Shown piece by piece: positions 24,906-37,539 of a DNA stretch of 64,000 bases. The stretch is from Parus major. Lineage: Eukaryota > Chordata > Aves > Passeriformes > Paridae. The notes below the pieces were generated by a model. That model was not told where the DNA came from. It was given only the letters and a program-made list of their open reading frames with translations, and did no database searches. The position numbers and the translations under genes were made by a program. The stretch is from contig NC_031768.1 in assembly GCF_001522545.3 (NCBI RefSeq), forward strand, positions 80,199,769-80,263,768, read 5' to 3'. Each line of letters starts with the position of its first letter. Position 1 is the stretch's first letter.

Positions 24906-25189
24906 TAATCTAAATCCCATAAAGCAGCCTAGGGGAGGCTTTCCCACCAAAAAGCACTAGAAATCTGTTGTAACACATTGCAGGATCTCCCAAAGAACTG
25001 CACTGCTATTCAAGTCTGTAGCAAGCCAGACCCTTGAAGCCTGTCTCTAGAACTGTTTTTTTCCACCACAGCAGCCCAAAACCATGGAAACACAAAATTA
25101 CCACCTTTCCTTTGTTGTCTTTAGCAGCAGCAGAGATCCTGCCTAAATGTCTGCTTACACACAAACCTCCAGAAAAAGAACAGCAGCAA

Positions 25190-25560
25190 AGTATTTATGG
25201 CTCTCTGGTATAAAGTTAATTAGCCATTTGTCATTTGTTTTAACACAATTTAACACAATTTCTTTGGGTGATGACTTGGGACAATATTAGCTGGAGAGCC
25301 CATAAGCCTTTTGTGAATTACCTGGACTGCCAGCACTTAGCTAATATGCTTTACCTCTAACTCACTTACGTCTCCATAGTAATTGCTGTTTACACAGTGT
25401 GCTTGCTAACCCAGGATAATATTCTCTTCATGTGATTCTTCAAATTTAAGCTAATATGACACCAAGATTATTAATTTTCATTGAAATGCTACAAAAAGCC
25501 TATTAAAGTGCTGGTCATCAGCCTAATAATAATAATATATATTTCTTTGCTCTCTCAGGA
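25190..25560. promoter_or_regulatory. candidate conserved regulatory block
   Basis: Dense AT-rich transcription-factor-like words: TTAATTAGCC at 25218-25227, CTAATATG at 25342-25349 and 25453-25460, GTAATTGC at 25379-25386, TTATTAATTTTCATTG at 25468-25483 and several CTAAT words. There is little simple-sequence decay except a doubled TTTAACACAA at 25239-25258 and a short AATAAT run near 25525. This texture is typical of vertebrate developmental enhancers, but conservation was not tested. Confidence 0.28.
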
Positions 25561-27178
25561 TCTGAAGTGGACAAAATGGCCATTGATAATAGATGTTCTA
25601 TTAAGATGAATAACTGAATGGGGCAGATTTTTAAATACAAGAGAAATCTGAAGTGATGCAAGTGTTTTATGCATTACCATAAGGGCTGGATTTCTATCCA
25701 AGTGGCACTACTAAAAGGAAAACAGAAATCATGATAGACTGCCTCCAGAAATGTGATATCCATCTGGATCTGACCTCTGTGGACAAGGAGCTGCACCATC
25801 TGACTGCTGCTGAGGTCTGAGGTTCTGAAAACTCATTTAAAATAAAATATTATCTACTGCACAGAGGTTCAGCTGTGGCCTGACCCTACTGCTCAAGACC
25901 TTCTACCAGCACAGAGCTGGAATAACTCTTGTCCAGAGGCAACATACTTGCAAAGGGAAAAATAGCTTGGACCTCCATCTGCCATTCACTGGTTCAAGTT
26001 CAATGAAGTTAATGGTAAATGGATTTATATCCAAGGATGATCTGGGCCTGAGCATCTTAGAAAGTCACATACTTTCTATCCAAACACAATGAAATATCTG
26101 TTTTTCTCACCATGTTTGATATGGATTGCCACTGTTGTGTTCACTATGTCTTTAGATTTAAAGTTGTTCGGGCAAGGACACAAGGACTTCACCATCAGTC
26201 CAGGCCCATTGAGAGGAAATAAAACAGCTTATATTGCTAAAGTACAAAATCAAACTGCAGGAGACAAGGCCCAAGTGACTGCATTGTGAGTCTGGACAAT
26301 GCCTCAAGGGAGAGTTCCAGGGATGGTACTGGTGTCCCTTTCCTTAATTTTCTGGTGCCTCAACCACTCCTAAAACTGGGATGAGAGAAGGCTCCTGAGG
26401 TTCTTGTTTTCAACAACCCACATATTTGAATGGAACCTCCTGAAATAATTTTATAGTTCAAGAAGATTGTTTATTTTGATCTTTGAAACAAGAGATTAGT
26501 CAACAGGATTTACTGCTGGGCAAGTTAACTTCATCAGATATTGGTACCCTTATATCCAGCCTTCACAAACAAGCAAATAGTTGTTTAATTTATGCACATT
26601 TATATACATTTTTTATCCTTTAAATCTTACCTAGAATTTCTGAAAGGATTGCCTACAGTAATGAAAGTTTGAAAAACAGCCTTTTTTGTGCAGGTATGTA
26701 GTATAAGAATAAAAACTAAGCCCCTCAGTAAAAACATGGATCATTTTTATAGATTTTCAAAATGCAAGAACCTCAAAAACTATCTGCATAGGGCTTGTTA
26801 TATGTAAAGACATGCAATAAAAACATCTGATTATTACTAGTTATTATTGCATACTTATTACTTATATTTATAACACATATTTTTCCTAGCTATATATATT
26901 TTTTTAATGTGCTTTTTCAAAACAGTTCTGTATACACTTAGTCAACTATTCCTTTCTTTAAAATAATTTCTTTTTAAATGTGTTTCTTTGTTTTTAAATG
27001 AAAGATTATGGTTTATAGTAGACTCTGAAAGATGTGGTTTCACTGGGGCTGTGGGACAACTAAAGCAATAGTTTCAGTAAGGGAAGAATGGTGAGATACC
27101 TACAAGAGTTCCCTCAGGGATGTCTAGGTACAGACCAGGTGCATGTTAAAGAAAAAGATCAGTTCATTTCCTTTTATG

Positions 27179-27239
27179 ATCTCTTTCCAGCCTCATTCTG
27201 TTTTCTCAGAATGAGAATCTCTTTCCAGCCTCATTTTGT
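27179..27239. repeat. local duplication, period 38
   Basis: About 23 bases at 27179-27201 recur at 27217-27239 with a single change (CATTCTGT versus CATTTTGT). Confidence 0.85.
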
Positions 27240-27508
27240 AGGTACGTAGTTAAATAGAAAAGGAATGTTGTGTGACTTCATTTAAGGAAGTTATCACATA
27301 TTTGTCTCTAACATCAGCAAGAATGGAGTAAGTACAGAGCTCCTGGTGTGCATCTTTCCTGCAAACACCCAAACTCTCCAGAGATTTTCCTTCTCAAGGT
27401 CTTTCCACATGGACAGATTTTCAGATTGTTTCTTTCCTCTTGTAGCTTGCCTTAAGCAAAGACCATTCTCAGGTATTCAGGAGGCTTCAATAACAGCATA
27501 GAGATTAC

Positions 27509-27541
27509 ATATGTATATGTATATATATATATATATATATA
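27509..27541. repeat. (TA)n microsatellite with imperfect left end
   Basis: ATATGTATATGT followed by about ten uninterrupted AT units. Confidence 0.93.
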
Positions 27542-30500
27542 ATAGATACATAATCTCAGTTCTTAACCCCTTTTTCTTATTTTAGAGGTTCTAATCCACA
27601 ATCTGAGAAATAATTAGTCCATCCAGGAACCACTTTCTAAGAAGCTGCACTCCTGCATGAGTTCTATCTCATATTCTTCTGTCTCTGCCCTGTAGTCTTA
27701 ATATCAGCTCTGTGTGCTTTGGATACACATACATTACTACTCTATTGGATTTTCTTTCTCTAGAGAGTCACAACAAAAGAGAGCCTGATTTCAGACAAGT
27801 ATTTCTCAAAATTTGAGGAAACCTATAAAAATTGACTTCTTAATTTCTAGGAATCCAAATCAGAGGTCAGAATAAAGCCTACTTCTTCAAATTTGCATTT
27901 TAAAAAGGAGAAAAAAATCAAAACAAATATTTCCTTTGTCACATTAGATGCTAGTTAAAATGCAGACTGTGCAGTTAGAAAGCACTGGCATTATTTGTAT
28001 TTTTTTCCTGTATAAATTTACCTTAGGCAATTCATTACAAGGTTTGCTACTCCCTTTTTAAAATGCTGTGCAGGTTTATGCTGCCATTATACTAAATGCT
28101 GCTATACAGCTTAAAAAGCATATCTTGAAAGCATGAGAAGTACTGTCCTACCAGATTCAAGCTAGCAGAGAATGCTACATCATCTCCCTAAATATCAATT
28201 ATGCACTAGGCTGCCCTTGGAGACTGAAGCTGAGATGGGTTGTATGATCCCCAAGCCTTCCACCTCATGGGCAATTTCTTCAACTAACAAGCTACTTGTG
28301 AAATGTCTGGGGAGAAGAGTCTGTCCTTACCCCTTGTGGCAGCTGTTATGTTTTTAATCTGAATTTCATTTCTGGAGGGTCCTGTGCTTGCTGATAGGTG
28401 CCTGGCACTTGCTGAGGAAGATGACTGGAGCCAGCTGCAAGGGAGTGACATGTCTCTCCACTTTTCGAGGGTGCTTAGGTATATCTCTAACCACTCAAGA
28501 GTGAGAAATTCTCTTCAATCTTAGAGGAGGACACAAGCGCACAGAAAACTTTCTGATCAGGCAGTGATTTTAGAGTACTCACAAAATTAAGTAGGAGTTG
28601 AGAAGTCTTTTTGTTTCTTTATCATCAGTTTGGTCTTACACACCTACCCTTTCTTCAGAAACCAGTCCAGCCCACTGCAGTACAGTCTCAAAGAATCCAT
28701 TTGCTTTGAAGTCAGACCTTGAGGGGAAGGGAGACTAAAAAACTTGCAGAAAGAGGAGGTCATCTCTCTCCTTCTTTAGTAGCTCAGCTGTAAGGGAACT
28801 TGCCTAGATAAGGATTGTGGTTATTATCCCAGTCTGTCTTCAGGGATTTGAGATTTTCACCTTCTAGGCAACTGTTCTTATCGCTGGGATAAGCCTTACC
28901 TGCAGAATTTGCCATAACCCTCTAGCAGATTGTTTCACTTTGATGATACTATAAATGCACATTAAAAAGAGAAACTGTGTGATATAAATTACACATTTGC
29001 TACATCAGTAAATAAAACTCTTTTTTCTTCCCCACCCCCACAGCTGACACATCTCCACAAGACTATAGCCTTGTTTGTGCTTCTCCAGCTTATTAAATAC
29101 CAAACTACTCTATTAAAGTGAAACAGTTTTTATAGACAGGATCGCAAAATCCTCCCTTGGTGCACAAGGTACCTGTGCCTCAGGTTGCTGGTGATACTGC
29201 TTCCTGTCCTCTGAGGCAGGAAAATCTCAAATTCATATATTCTCATTACTAAGCACTGGGAGGAAATTCTACAACCATCTCCTCTTACAGCTGCAAGGCT
29301 AACCCAGTCTCCCAATATGCATCAAAATCCTTATGAGAGAAATGAATTCCATAGGTGCAGTCCCCCAGCATTTGGTAGGCTCAGACATCTTCCTGTTTAA
29401 GGGGCTGACTCTGGTGAGGCACCATATCCTCCCATGCAGCTTCACTAGATTAAAAGGCTGATGAAAGCAGCAGTGTAGTGCTTAACAAATAATTCCTCCT
29501 GCAGACGTAACTTCTGTCAGGATCCTTTGGAATTTTGGTCTTACCAGTGAAATCTGCAGTTCCAAAACAACCCATGTTTTACCAGACCTAATCAGTGGTC
29601 TGTTTCTGGTGTTGAATGTACATGGTTCATTCCCTTTCCTCTTATCAGGATGCTGCTCTGAATGCTTTCAAGTCCATAAATTCCTTGGAGGATACAGATG
29701 ATTGCATAAAACCATCTGGACTTGCCAGGTGGTATAATAGATATTCATCAGCTACAGAGAGTAGTTTCTTTATGACCATTTCCACTTATCAGCAAACTTC
29801 AGATTCACCACATTTTATCAAATAAAATTTCTGCAATTCTGAAATTTTGTTCCTCAGTCCTAATGCTTTGCCTGAAAGGTCTACAGGCATATTCATAAAA
29901 AACAACATGAAACCTTAGGGTTAAAATTGACTGTGAAATTAAAATTAATCTCCTTATGACTTTGTTGAGTCTCTAACACAAAACTTACATTTTTTTTCAC
30001 CTACATCTTACTTGCTGCCTGCTATGTACAGCACTCCTTGATCAGATATTTAATGGTCTATTTTTTCTTCCCTCTGAAAGGTAAGCAGTCCCATGAATGA
30101 TTTGCTTTCAGATCACAGAGCACTTTAAACTAAAGAAAACTGGACTTCTGAGCTGAGCTTGAGCAGCAGGCAGACAGAAGAGATGGAGACAGCAGACACA
30201 GTTTTCCTGGAGGGCAGTGTCAATAAAAAACAGAGCAGGATATTGTATCCCAATAAACAAGCCCACAAAGAAAGATGAGGTAAGTTCCCACTTCAGCCTC
30301 CCTCACACCTTCTTCTGCTTCAACCAGTGCTTTGACCAGAAAAAGTCAAGAGCATGGACACTACTAGTAGATAAATCTACTTGGAATGATGAAAATCCAA
30401 AACAGGACATGCATTATGGAAATGATGGAGCTACAAAGCTACTTGTACACAGGAGTGCTGCTACCATCCAGGCAAAAAGGTAGAACCTCTTGATTAGATA

Positions 30501-31154
30501 GACTTCTTGATTGCTGTTCTTGATTAGATAGATGGGGGGAGAGGGGGAGGAAACAGCCAATCTTTTTGCTAAACTGAGGACTATCTGAACTCTCCTTGTA
30601 TCAGTGTTTATGAGCAGCCTAATACCTAGCTGAATCCCAGCTATCCACAATACCTGATCTAACACAAGGCAGTAATTTCTTGAATTGGAGGATATTTTCA
30701 TACAGACCATAATGTCTTCCTACCATTTCCCTAAAAGAGCCAAATCTCAGAACCAAAGAAGCAAGGCACCAGCTTCTCAGCTCCCAGTACAGTTTGATCA
30801 AGGATTGCACACACTCAGCTTCTGCCTGTTTTGTTGCTGTCAGCATTCTGGGGTGCATGCACCACAAACAGACACACAAGCCTGCAGAAAAAGTGATGTA
30901 TGCCAAGATAATACAGCTAGGAGCATGTAAGCTGATATTCCTTGGTGGGGAGCTTCACACAGGCTTCAATTACTACTGATGATCTGCATGCGCCGTTTGC
31001 TCCAGCAGGGATCTGCTAACAAATAATTGCTGCTCTAGAGTAAGGATATGGCACACTGTGTACCCAGACCCAAATTTGTTCTCCACAAGATCATTCTTAA
31101 AGGTATGTGCTGTCCTTTGCAAATCCTTAGAAACTTCAATGTGTTTCCTTGCCC

Positions 31155-31185
31155 TGAAAGTGTTATGAAAGTGTTATGAAAGTGT
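31155..31185. repeat. 11-base tandem triplicate
   Basis: TGAAAGTGTTA occurs twice in full from 31155 and a third time nearly complete to 31185. Confidence 0.9.
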
Positions 31186-32458
31186 GTTTTCTCCCAGAAA
31201 GGAATATGGAAGGATTATTCCTTTGAGAATTGGTTCTGTTTGAAGAAATCTACCATTTCTGGCAACTTGAGCTGTACATAACAGGCTGGAAATGTGAGAA
31301 ATGGGAACTTAGGATGACTTTGGCCATTATAACCCATTGGGTTCTGAGGCAACATGCTACTGAGAATAAAATTTCTGCTTCGGATGTTGAGTGTACCTAT
31401 TCTCTCTTGTGTGTGATGGGTTTATTGTATGCTTTAATAACCTTGAAGAGGACTGAACTCCTTTCATCTAATTTCACATCTAACTGAAACACCATCAGTC
31501 CAGAAGCATAGGGAGAACTGAAATGTTTCTGAACTCCTCTCCTGCTGAGAACAGCAAAGGCTTGATGAAGGTCTTCACAAATTACAAAGGGCAAGACAGT
31601 CTGCTTGAAAAGCAGCATTTGCTTGAGATATTGGTTTTCTTTTGATTTTGTTGGATTTTTGGGCTTTTTTTTACTGCAGCAGACTAGAAAGAGACGAACT
31701 TTTCCAGAAGGGAAGTTTTGTCAACAGAAACAATATATTTTATTAAGCCAAATGCTATAGCTAGAAAAACAGCCAAGCACATTTTAGGAGTGAAAAGAAC
31801 TGAAGAAAGTTTATGTACCCTAAAGCTTGCCATCTGCTCTAATACAAGGTATTTCATTTCCCTACAATCCTTTTCTTGTTTATAACCTTGAAGTATCAAA
31901 AGTATGCAAAAAATGTATATTTATTTTATATGAGAAATCTCTATGTAATAGAAGAGCCAGTAGGCCTCTGGGAAAATAAGGTGATTTGATTTATAGAGAA
32001 AAAGTTCATGGTTTTTTTTATTACTAATTACAGAACTAACTTGTGCTTGGGTTCTAGCTATTTGTTTGGCTGGTTGATATTTTGCAGTGGAATTCTTGAT
32101 CTTTCTATGATATGAAGGTTGGAGTTACTGTTCACAAGCCTTGCCACAAAAGTTGCTTTCTCACAAACAGGTGATTTTATAAAATCACCATTTTTCTGAC
32201 CTAAAGGAATCTCTCACAAAAAAATTTCATCCAACCCTTTGTCTGTCTGTGTAGGCAGACAAAAATAATTAATAATATAAAAAAAAACAAAACAGAAAGC
32301 TGGAGAAAAAATAATGCTAGAAACAAAGCATTATGATGCACACAACCGTTTCTGTCAGCCTGGACTCGAGAGTTGGAAGAAAGATTTAATAAAAAGCAGA
32401 GAAATAGTTCTCATTAGTGAGTAGGCAATTTCCAGAATGGAGAGGTCTTGAAAACAGC

Positions 32459-33280
32459 TGTGAAGGGTTGACCCTGGCTGGACAGCATGTGCCCACCAAC
32501 ATTGCTCTGTCCCTCCTCAGCATGATGGCTATAACTAAATTCTCGAGGATGGAGATAAGGACAGGGAGAGGTCACTCACCAATTACCATCATGGGCAAAA
32601 CAGGCTGGGTTTTTATTGCCAATAAAATCAGAGTAAGGTAATGAGAAATAAGAGCTAAATCTTAAAAATATCTTTCCTATAAACTCCTCCCCTCCAGCAG
32701 CTCAGGAGCACAGGGAGTGGAGGCTGTGGTCAGCCCATCACACATTATCTCTGCTGCTTCTCCCTCCTCAGGAGGAGGATTCCTCCCACTCTTCCCGTGC
32801 TCCAGCCTCGGCTCCCTCCCACAGGGGACAGTCCTCAGCAAACTGCTCCAGTGGGAGTCCTGAGCTTCCCATGGGCTCACAGCCTCCTTTAAGTCTCCAC
32901 CTGCTCCTCCAGGGGCTGCAGGTGGATCTCTGCTCCACCCTGTACCTCCATGGGCTGCAGGGGCACAGCTGCCTCACCATGGGCTGCACCAGGGGCTGCA
33001 GGGGAATCTCTGCTCTGGTGCCTGGAGCACCTCCTGCCCCTCCTTCTGCACTGACCTTGGGTCTGTTCCTGTCTCTTATTCCTGCTCCTCTCCCTTGCTG
33101 CTGTTGCCCAGAAGATTTTCCCCCTTTTTACATCTGTTGCCTCAGAGATGCTTCCACCACTGCTGCTGGGCTCAGCCTTGGCCAGTGGTGGGTCTGTCCT
33201 GGATCTGGCTGGCATCACACATGAGGGAAGCTCCTCACAGAAAACACTACTGCAGTCCCACACTACCAAAACCCAATGCA
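32459..33280. mobile_element. apparent solo LTR of an ERVL-like endogenous retrovirus
   Basis: About 820 bases, starting TGTGAAGGGTTGACCCTGGC and ending ACCCAATGCA, so it has the TG...CA ends of an LTR. The left part carries GAGATAAGGACAGGGAGAGG and an AATAAA at 32621-32626. The right part is GC-rich and modular, with four GGGCTGCA units at about 32915, 32953, 32980 and 32993 and repeated CTGCTCC and CTCCA words. I recognise this arrangement as a common songbird LTR. No internal gag-pol sequence or second LTR is next to it, so it is most simply a solo LTR left by recombination. No clear 5-base target duplication is seen (ACAGC on the left, ATACC on the right). Open frames on both strands between 32417 and 33378 are readings of the LTR. 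Orientation of the original provirus is not certain. Confidence 0.82.
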
Positions 33281-33285
33281 ATACC

Positions 33286-34275
33286 TGGTTTGAATTAAAA
33301 GGGGAAAAGGTGGATTTAAATCAGATCATGACTATTGAGTTCTCTCATAAAGGGTATAATTGCATAAGGCTGTTGTAAGGTGATTAGAAGCATAAGAAAA
33401 TATTGGTGTTATTTTAAAAACGGAGGGAAGAAAACCCACCAAACAGAAAATGTGGGGTTTAGCCCTTCAACAGACATCTGGAAGAGACTCCAAGTTAATT
33501 TTTAGAATCTCCTTTTCTCTGTTGCTCCAAAGTACAATTACACTTTCTTTTCAAGAATCAAGGCTATAAAAACTGCACAGTCTGAACACATTGTTCAGAT
33601 ACCTGTAAGGACTCTTTCCATCTGCTGCCAAGTTTTCCCTGATGAGTTGCCTTCATAAATCAGCCTCATTTTTCATTTAACTTTTCACCTGTCTGATCAT
33701 GACAATAAGCTGCATCTCTTTTTATAGCTGCTGCCAGGTGCCACAGAGGTACAACTCTACCTCTGACTAGGTGGGTAGTACTTGAGGGGTCAGTTGATGT
33801 GACTAAGCTTTCAAGTCCAGGCAATTTGTTTTGAAATTCCTATCATTAAAATGAGAATAAGGAATGAAAAAAAAATATATATTGGTCAAGCAGTATAGAA
33901 ATGCTGAAGAGTAAATTATTTCTTTGCAGACCACAATGTTTTAAATAATAATCTATACAAAACAGACCTCATTCCCCAAATAACGTTTTTAGCAGTGATA
34001 TTTCAGAAGGAATGTAAAAGGTGATGTGCAAACCTGACCTACTAGTATCAAACCTGAGCACAGCAGCCTCCTTTGTCAGCAGTCCAGGAAAATAACCCCT
34101 GTGCATACTTGATTCCACCAATAACATTAAAAAGAGCAGTTGGTCATAATGAGGTCAAGCTTTCTATACCTTCTGTTGGGCAGCAGGGATGAATTCTTTC
34201 TCCATAAGGGTTTTCCACACCTTGTTCCAATATTTCCTGCTAACCACCTCTGCTAATTACAAACTACATTTTTAG
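33286..34275. other. unique non-coding DNA
   Basis: No gene or repeat recognised between the LTR and the purine tract. Confidence 0.6.
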
Positions 34276-34372
34276 TGGGGGAGAGGAGGGAAGGGGAGGG
34301 AAGAGGAGGGAAGGGGAGGGAAGAGGAGGGAAGAGGAGGGGAGGGAAGGCGAGGCGAGGCGAGGCAAGGCGG
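34276..34372. repeat. polypurine G/A tract grading into (GAGGC)n
   Basis: Nearly 75 bases of pure G and A in ten-base modules (AAGAGGAGGG and AAGGGGAGGG alternating), then three GAGGC units and AAGGC. The plus strand has many runs of three or four G, so it could form a G-quadruplex. As a long purine strand with partial mirror symmetry it could also form a triplex. The reverse strand reads as a proline-, leucine- and serine-rich periodic frame, which is an artefact. Confidence 0.95.
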
Positions 34373-34830
34373 TAGAAGTGGATGTGACAATGGCACAAAA
34401 TTTCCTGAGGATGAGAAAGAGAGGGATTAGAAGTGTCATTTGTTTTGTTCTTTTCAAGTCTGACATCTGTATTTTGGGTATTGATTGGAAAACATTCCAG
34501 GAGTTTTATAAGTGGGCACATATTTTCCCCACACCCTCCTTTTATTGCTGCCTGAAATGTAAATGGGAAGAAACCTGTCATATGGAGCTCTCTGAGTAAC
34601 AAGACATCCCAGTTTATCTCTGCTCTTGACTCCTTATTATCTGGCATCCCACAGGCTGGAAGCCTTTTCTGTTATTCCAGTCTATTGTAAAAGATGTATC
34701 TTCATTATTATTTTGACTTTTTATCTGCCTTAGCCCCTTACAAGCTCAAACTGGCAAGTTCTTTCTGAGTATAAAAATAAGGTATATGCATATGCTTATT
34801 TTAGCTCATAGATTTAACTATTTTTTTCTC

Positions 34831-34833
<3 letters not shown>

Positions 34834-34861
<28 letters not shown>
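34834..34861. repeat. (TA)n microsatellite
   Basis: About fourteen uninterrupted AT units between CTTC and TTTT. Confidence 0.95.
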
Positions 34862-34864
<3 letters not shown>

Positions 34865-36143
34865 AATTCATTGTATTCATCCCACCTAACATTAGCTGGC
34901 AAGATACTTCTATAAATTGTCTTTACAGGTAAGAAAAGGAGATGACAGTTTTTTCCATCCAAGCACAAACTCCTGTTCAGCCCTCACTTATTCTGTATGG
35001 ATTACAGGGAGAGCTGAGACAGCCAGCTCAGTCTGTATGCCTGAATCTCAGACTGCTAATGTTAGATGTATTTCACTCTCTTCCTGGTAAAACTAATCTC
35101 AGAAACTAAAGAATCAACACTTCCTAATTTATTTTTTTTTAAGCTAAATTTTATCTTCACTGGGCTTTTTTATTTTCCTTAGTGCAAGTCTAGGGATGCA
35201 TATGGATAAGGATTCAATTTGGATGAGCTCTTTCCTTAAGCAGGAGTTTAGGTACTATTCCAACAGAGCCACAAGTACTTTCATAGCTGCAATAGGACGA
35301 ATATTGTCTCTTTAGCTGCCGCTGATGGCGATCAAGAGCACCACTGTCTGATTGATTGTTTTTAAAACCAGGCTGCCACCAATAAAGTAAAGCAGAATAG
35401 GCTTTACTCAGTGTTCCTACTAACAACACCTAATTCTAACCATCTTCAAAGTAATCTTCAAGGCTGAAATAGCCTTTTAAGTTCTTTTTACACTTGACAG
35501 AGAGATGCAAGTATCTCCATAGAACATTTTTCCAGCAGTAGTCTTAGGAAGAGATGACATGGCCCTCAAGCACGTTTGCTTTTCTCCCTTAACTTCAGAA
35601 GGAGGCACAAGAGCTTCTTCAGACAAGCTATCCAATTTTTAAGTAGCTAAAGTTAGATAAGACAAATTTTAGTTTATTTAACTAGTAGTCCATCAGTTAT
35701 GCTTTCATTACAAAAGTATTTACTTAATTCCCTTAGTTCAGAGTCTCATTAACTGGAATCCATTTAACCATTTTGGACAGACATTTGAGCAGCAACAAAA
35801 GGAGAGCTCAGACATCAAATGTGACTGAACATATTCTGTAGCAATAAAATTCAGAAAATGCCTCTGTGCAATAACCAGCCTGAGAGAGTGACACAGTCCT
35901 AGGGTGTTCAGCATCACAGCAACCTCTCCCCTGTGTTTCAACAAGTAAAATTGGGATATTTTCATATCAATCTATTCAACTTAAAAGTGAGAGCACATAA
36001 AAGAGCTGGTGGCTGGAGCACACTGCTCAACAATAACTTACCTCACACAGAATTATTGCTGTGTGGAATACTGCACAAAAATACCTAAGAGGTTGCTGCA
36101 GTTTCGAAAGGCTGGAAGGAAATCTGCTCTTTTTGGGGAAATT

Positions 36144-36157
36144 GCGACATCTGCTGG
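36144..36157 (-). promoter_or_regulatory. possible CTCF-like site
   Basis: The reverse strand reads CCAGCAGATGTCGC, two changes from the well-known CTCF core CCAGCAGAGGGCGC. The surrounding 36030-36280 has more CpG than its neighbours. A 14-base near match can arise by chance, so this is only a candidate. Confidence 0.2.
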
Positions 36158-37539
36158 TTTTTAACAACAATCGTAGAAATGCTTCATCATTACGGATTTC
36201 AGAAGAGGGACACTGTGTGAGGGCACAGATGTGACTGGAGAGCCAAATGTTGGTGACAGCGTTGCAAGGCATCAAGACAGGAGCTGAGCCTTTGTAAACC
36301 CAGTAAAGTCATCAAGGTTTAAAAAAATTTGAAGATAAGCTTCACAAAAAGGCTTCACAAAATACCACAAATAGGCTGGAGTCTGACAGAATTACTCTCC
36401 AGACATTGGAAGTCAATATTCAGAAAGAAAGTTTAAGTTCAATTTCTGCGTTTCCTGTTGCTTTCCTACAATTGAACACATAAATATAATTTAACACTCC
36501 ATTCAAAATATAAACTCTTCAGTTCTGCAATGAGAAGAAAAACCTTGCAGGGAGAAGTAATAAAAACAAACTAGTTGCTAGCAATTTTTGCTAGTAGATA
36601 TTTACTAATCAGAAAAACAGTATCACAATGCACTGGAAGTGCTGGCCTATTCTCAGTGGCCTGTTTTTAAATAAATAGTAAAACCAGAACAATCGTGAAA
36701 GGGATCTTTAAAGATATGGTATTTTCACAAGTAAGGGAGTATGAGTTTGACTGAATTGCTCTGCAGAACTCTATTCACAGCTAAACACTTGCACATCTCC
36801 CAGCAACTGCTGCTGTACTTCAAATGTGTGTGAAGCAAACTAATCATAAACTCTGTGCACAATCACATTCCATGCACCACTTTTGAACATTTACTGTGAA
36901 AGAAGGCTCATAAAAAGACCAGAGGAAGTTGTATTTTTAAGTATGGAAATTAACACTGAAAATATAAGTTTTCCCTTCACCTTGAAGGTCAAAAGTCTGG
37001 ACCCATCCTTCTCAGTTTAGAATTAAACTGAAATAGCATTCAGTGCTTTTATGACCTCCAGATTGCTTTATTATTGAAGTATAATATATCAGACATGGCA
37101 AAGTAGAGTCAGGTACAGTCATGGTTGCAGGAAAATAGATTATTTTCTCATCTATTCAGGGTATAATGAACAAAAAGTACGTTTGTCACTGTCAGCAATG
37201 TGCCTAGAGCTGGGGTCCTTAAGGAACAGAGGGATTTCGCAAAATTTGCTACTGTTTAATAGACACCAGAAGCACTGATTTCTAAACCAGGAAATTAACA
37301 GAAGGCTGCAAAGAATTAAATATCTCCAACTGTATTCTTCAAGCATTCCAATAAATTTGTCAGCATATTCTTGACATAGACCAGATAAAACAAAGTTGAC
37401 AGTGACAGAGTGCCATCACCTGAGATACAAAAAAACAGGCCTTTTTCTGCATTCTTGTCAGCAGCTTGTGTTAAAAAATCCCAACAACAGGAGGAGAAAA
37501 TAAGAAATATTAGAAAACTTTTCAAAATGCCATTACCCA

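Larger units (their letters stand above)
24906..32458. other. long unique non-coding stretch
   Basis: Seven and a half kilobases with no recognised gene. It contains a candidate regulatory block (25190-25560), a tandem duplication (27179-27239), a (TA)n array (27509-27541) and an 11-base triplicate (31155-31185). A good consensus splice-donor word GAGGTAAGT occurs at 30277-30285, but no coding sequence precedes it; it may be chance. Confidence 0.6.

Noticed and set aside
30217..30483. Possible exon ending at the splice-donor word GAGGTAAGT at 30277
   Set aside because: A good donor word alone is expected many times in this length. No matching acceptor, coding potential or family similarity was seen.
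32889..33281. 130-codon minus-strand frame and 117-codon plus-strand frame
   Set aside because: Both fall in the GC-rich part of the LTR, whose modular repeats keep frames open by composition.
34264..34647. 127-codon minus-strand frame with a repetitive Pro/Leu/Ser end
   Set aside because: The periodic part is the translation of the polypurine tract, which is a simple repeat.
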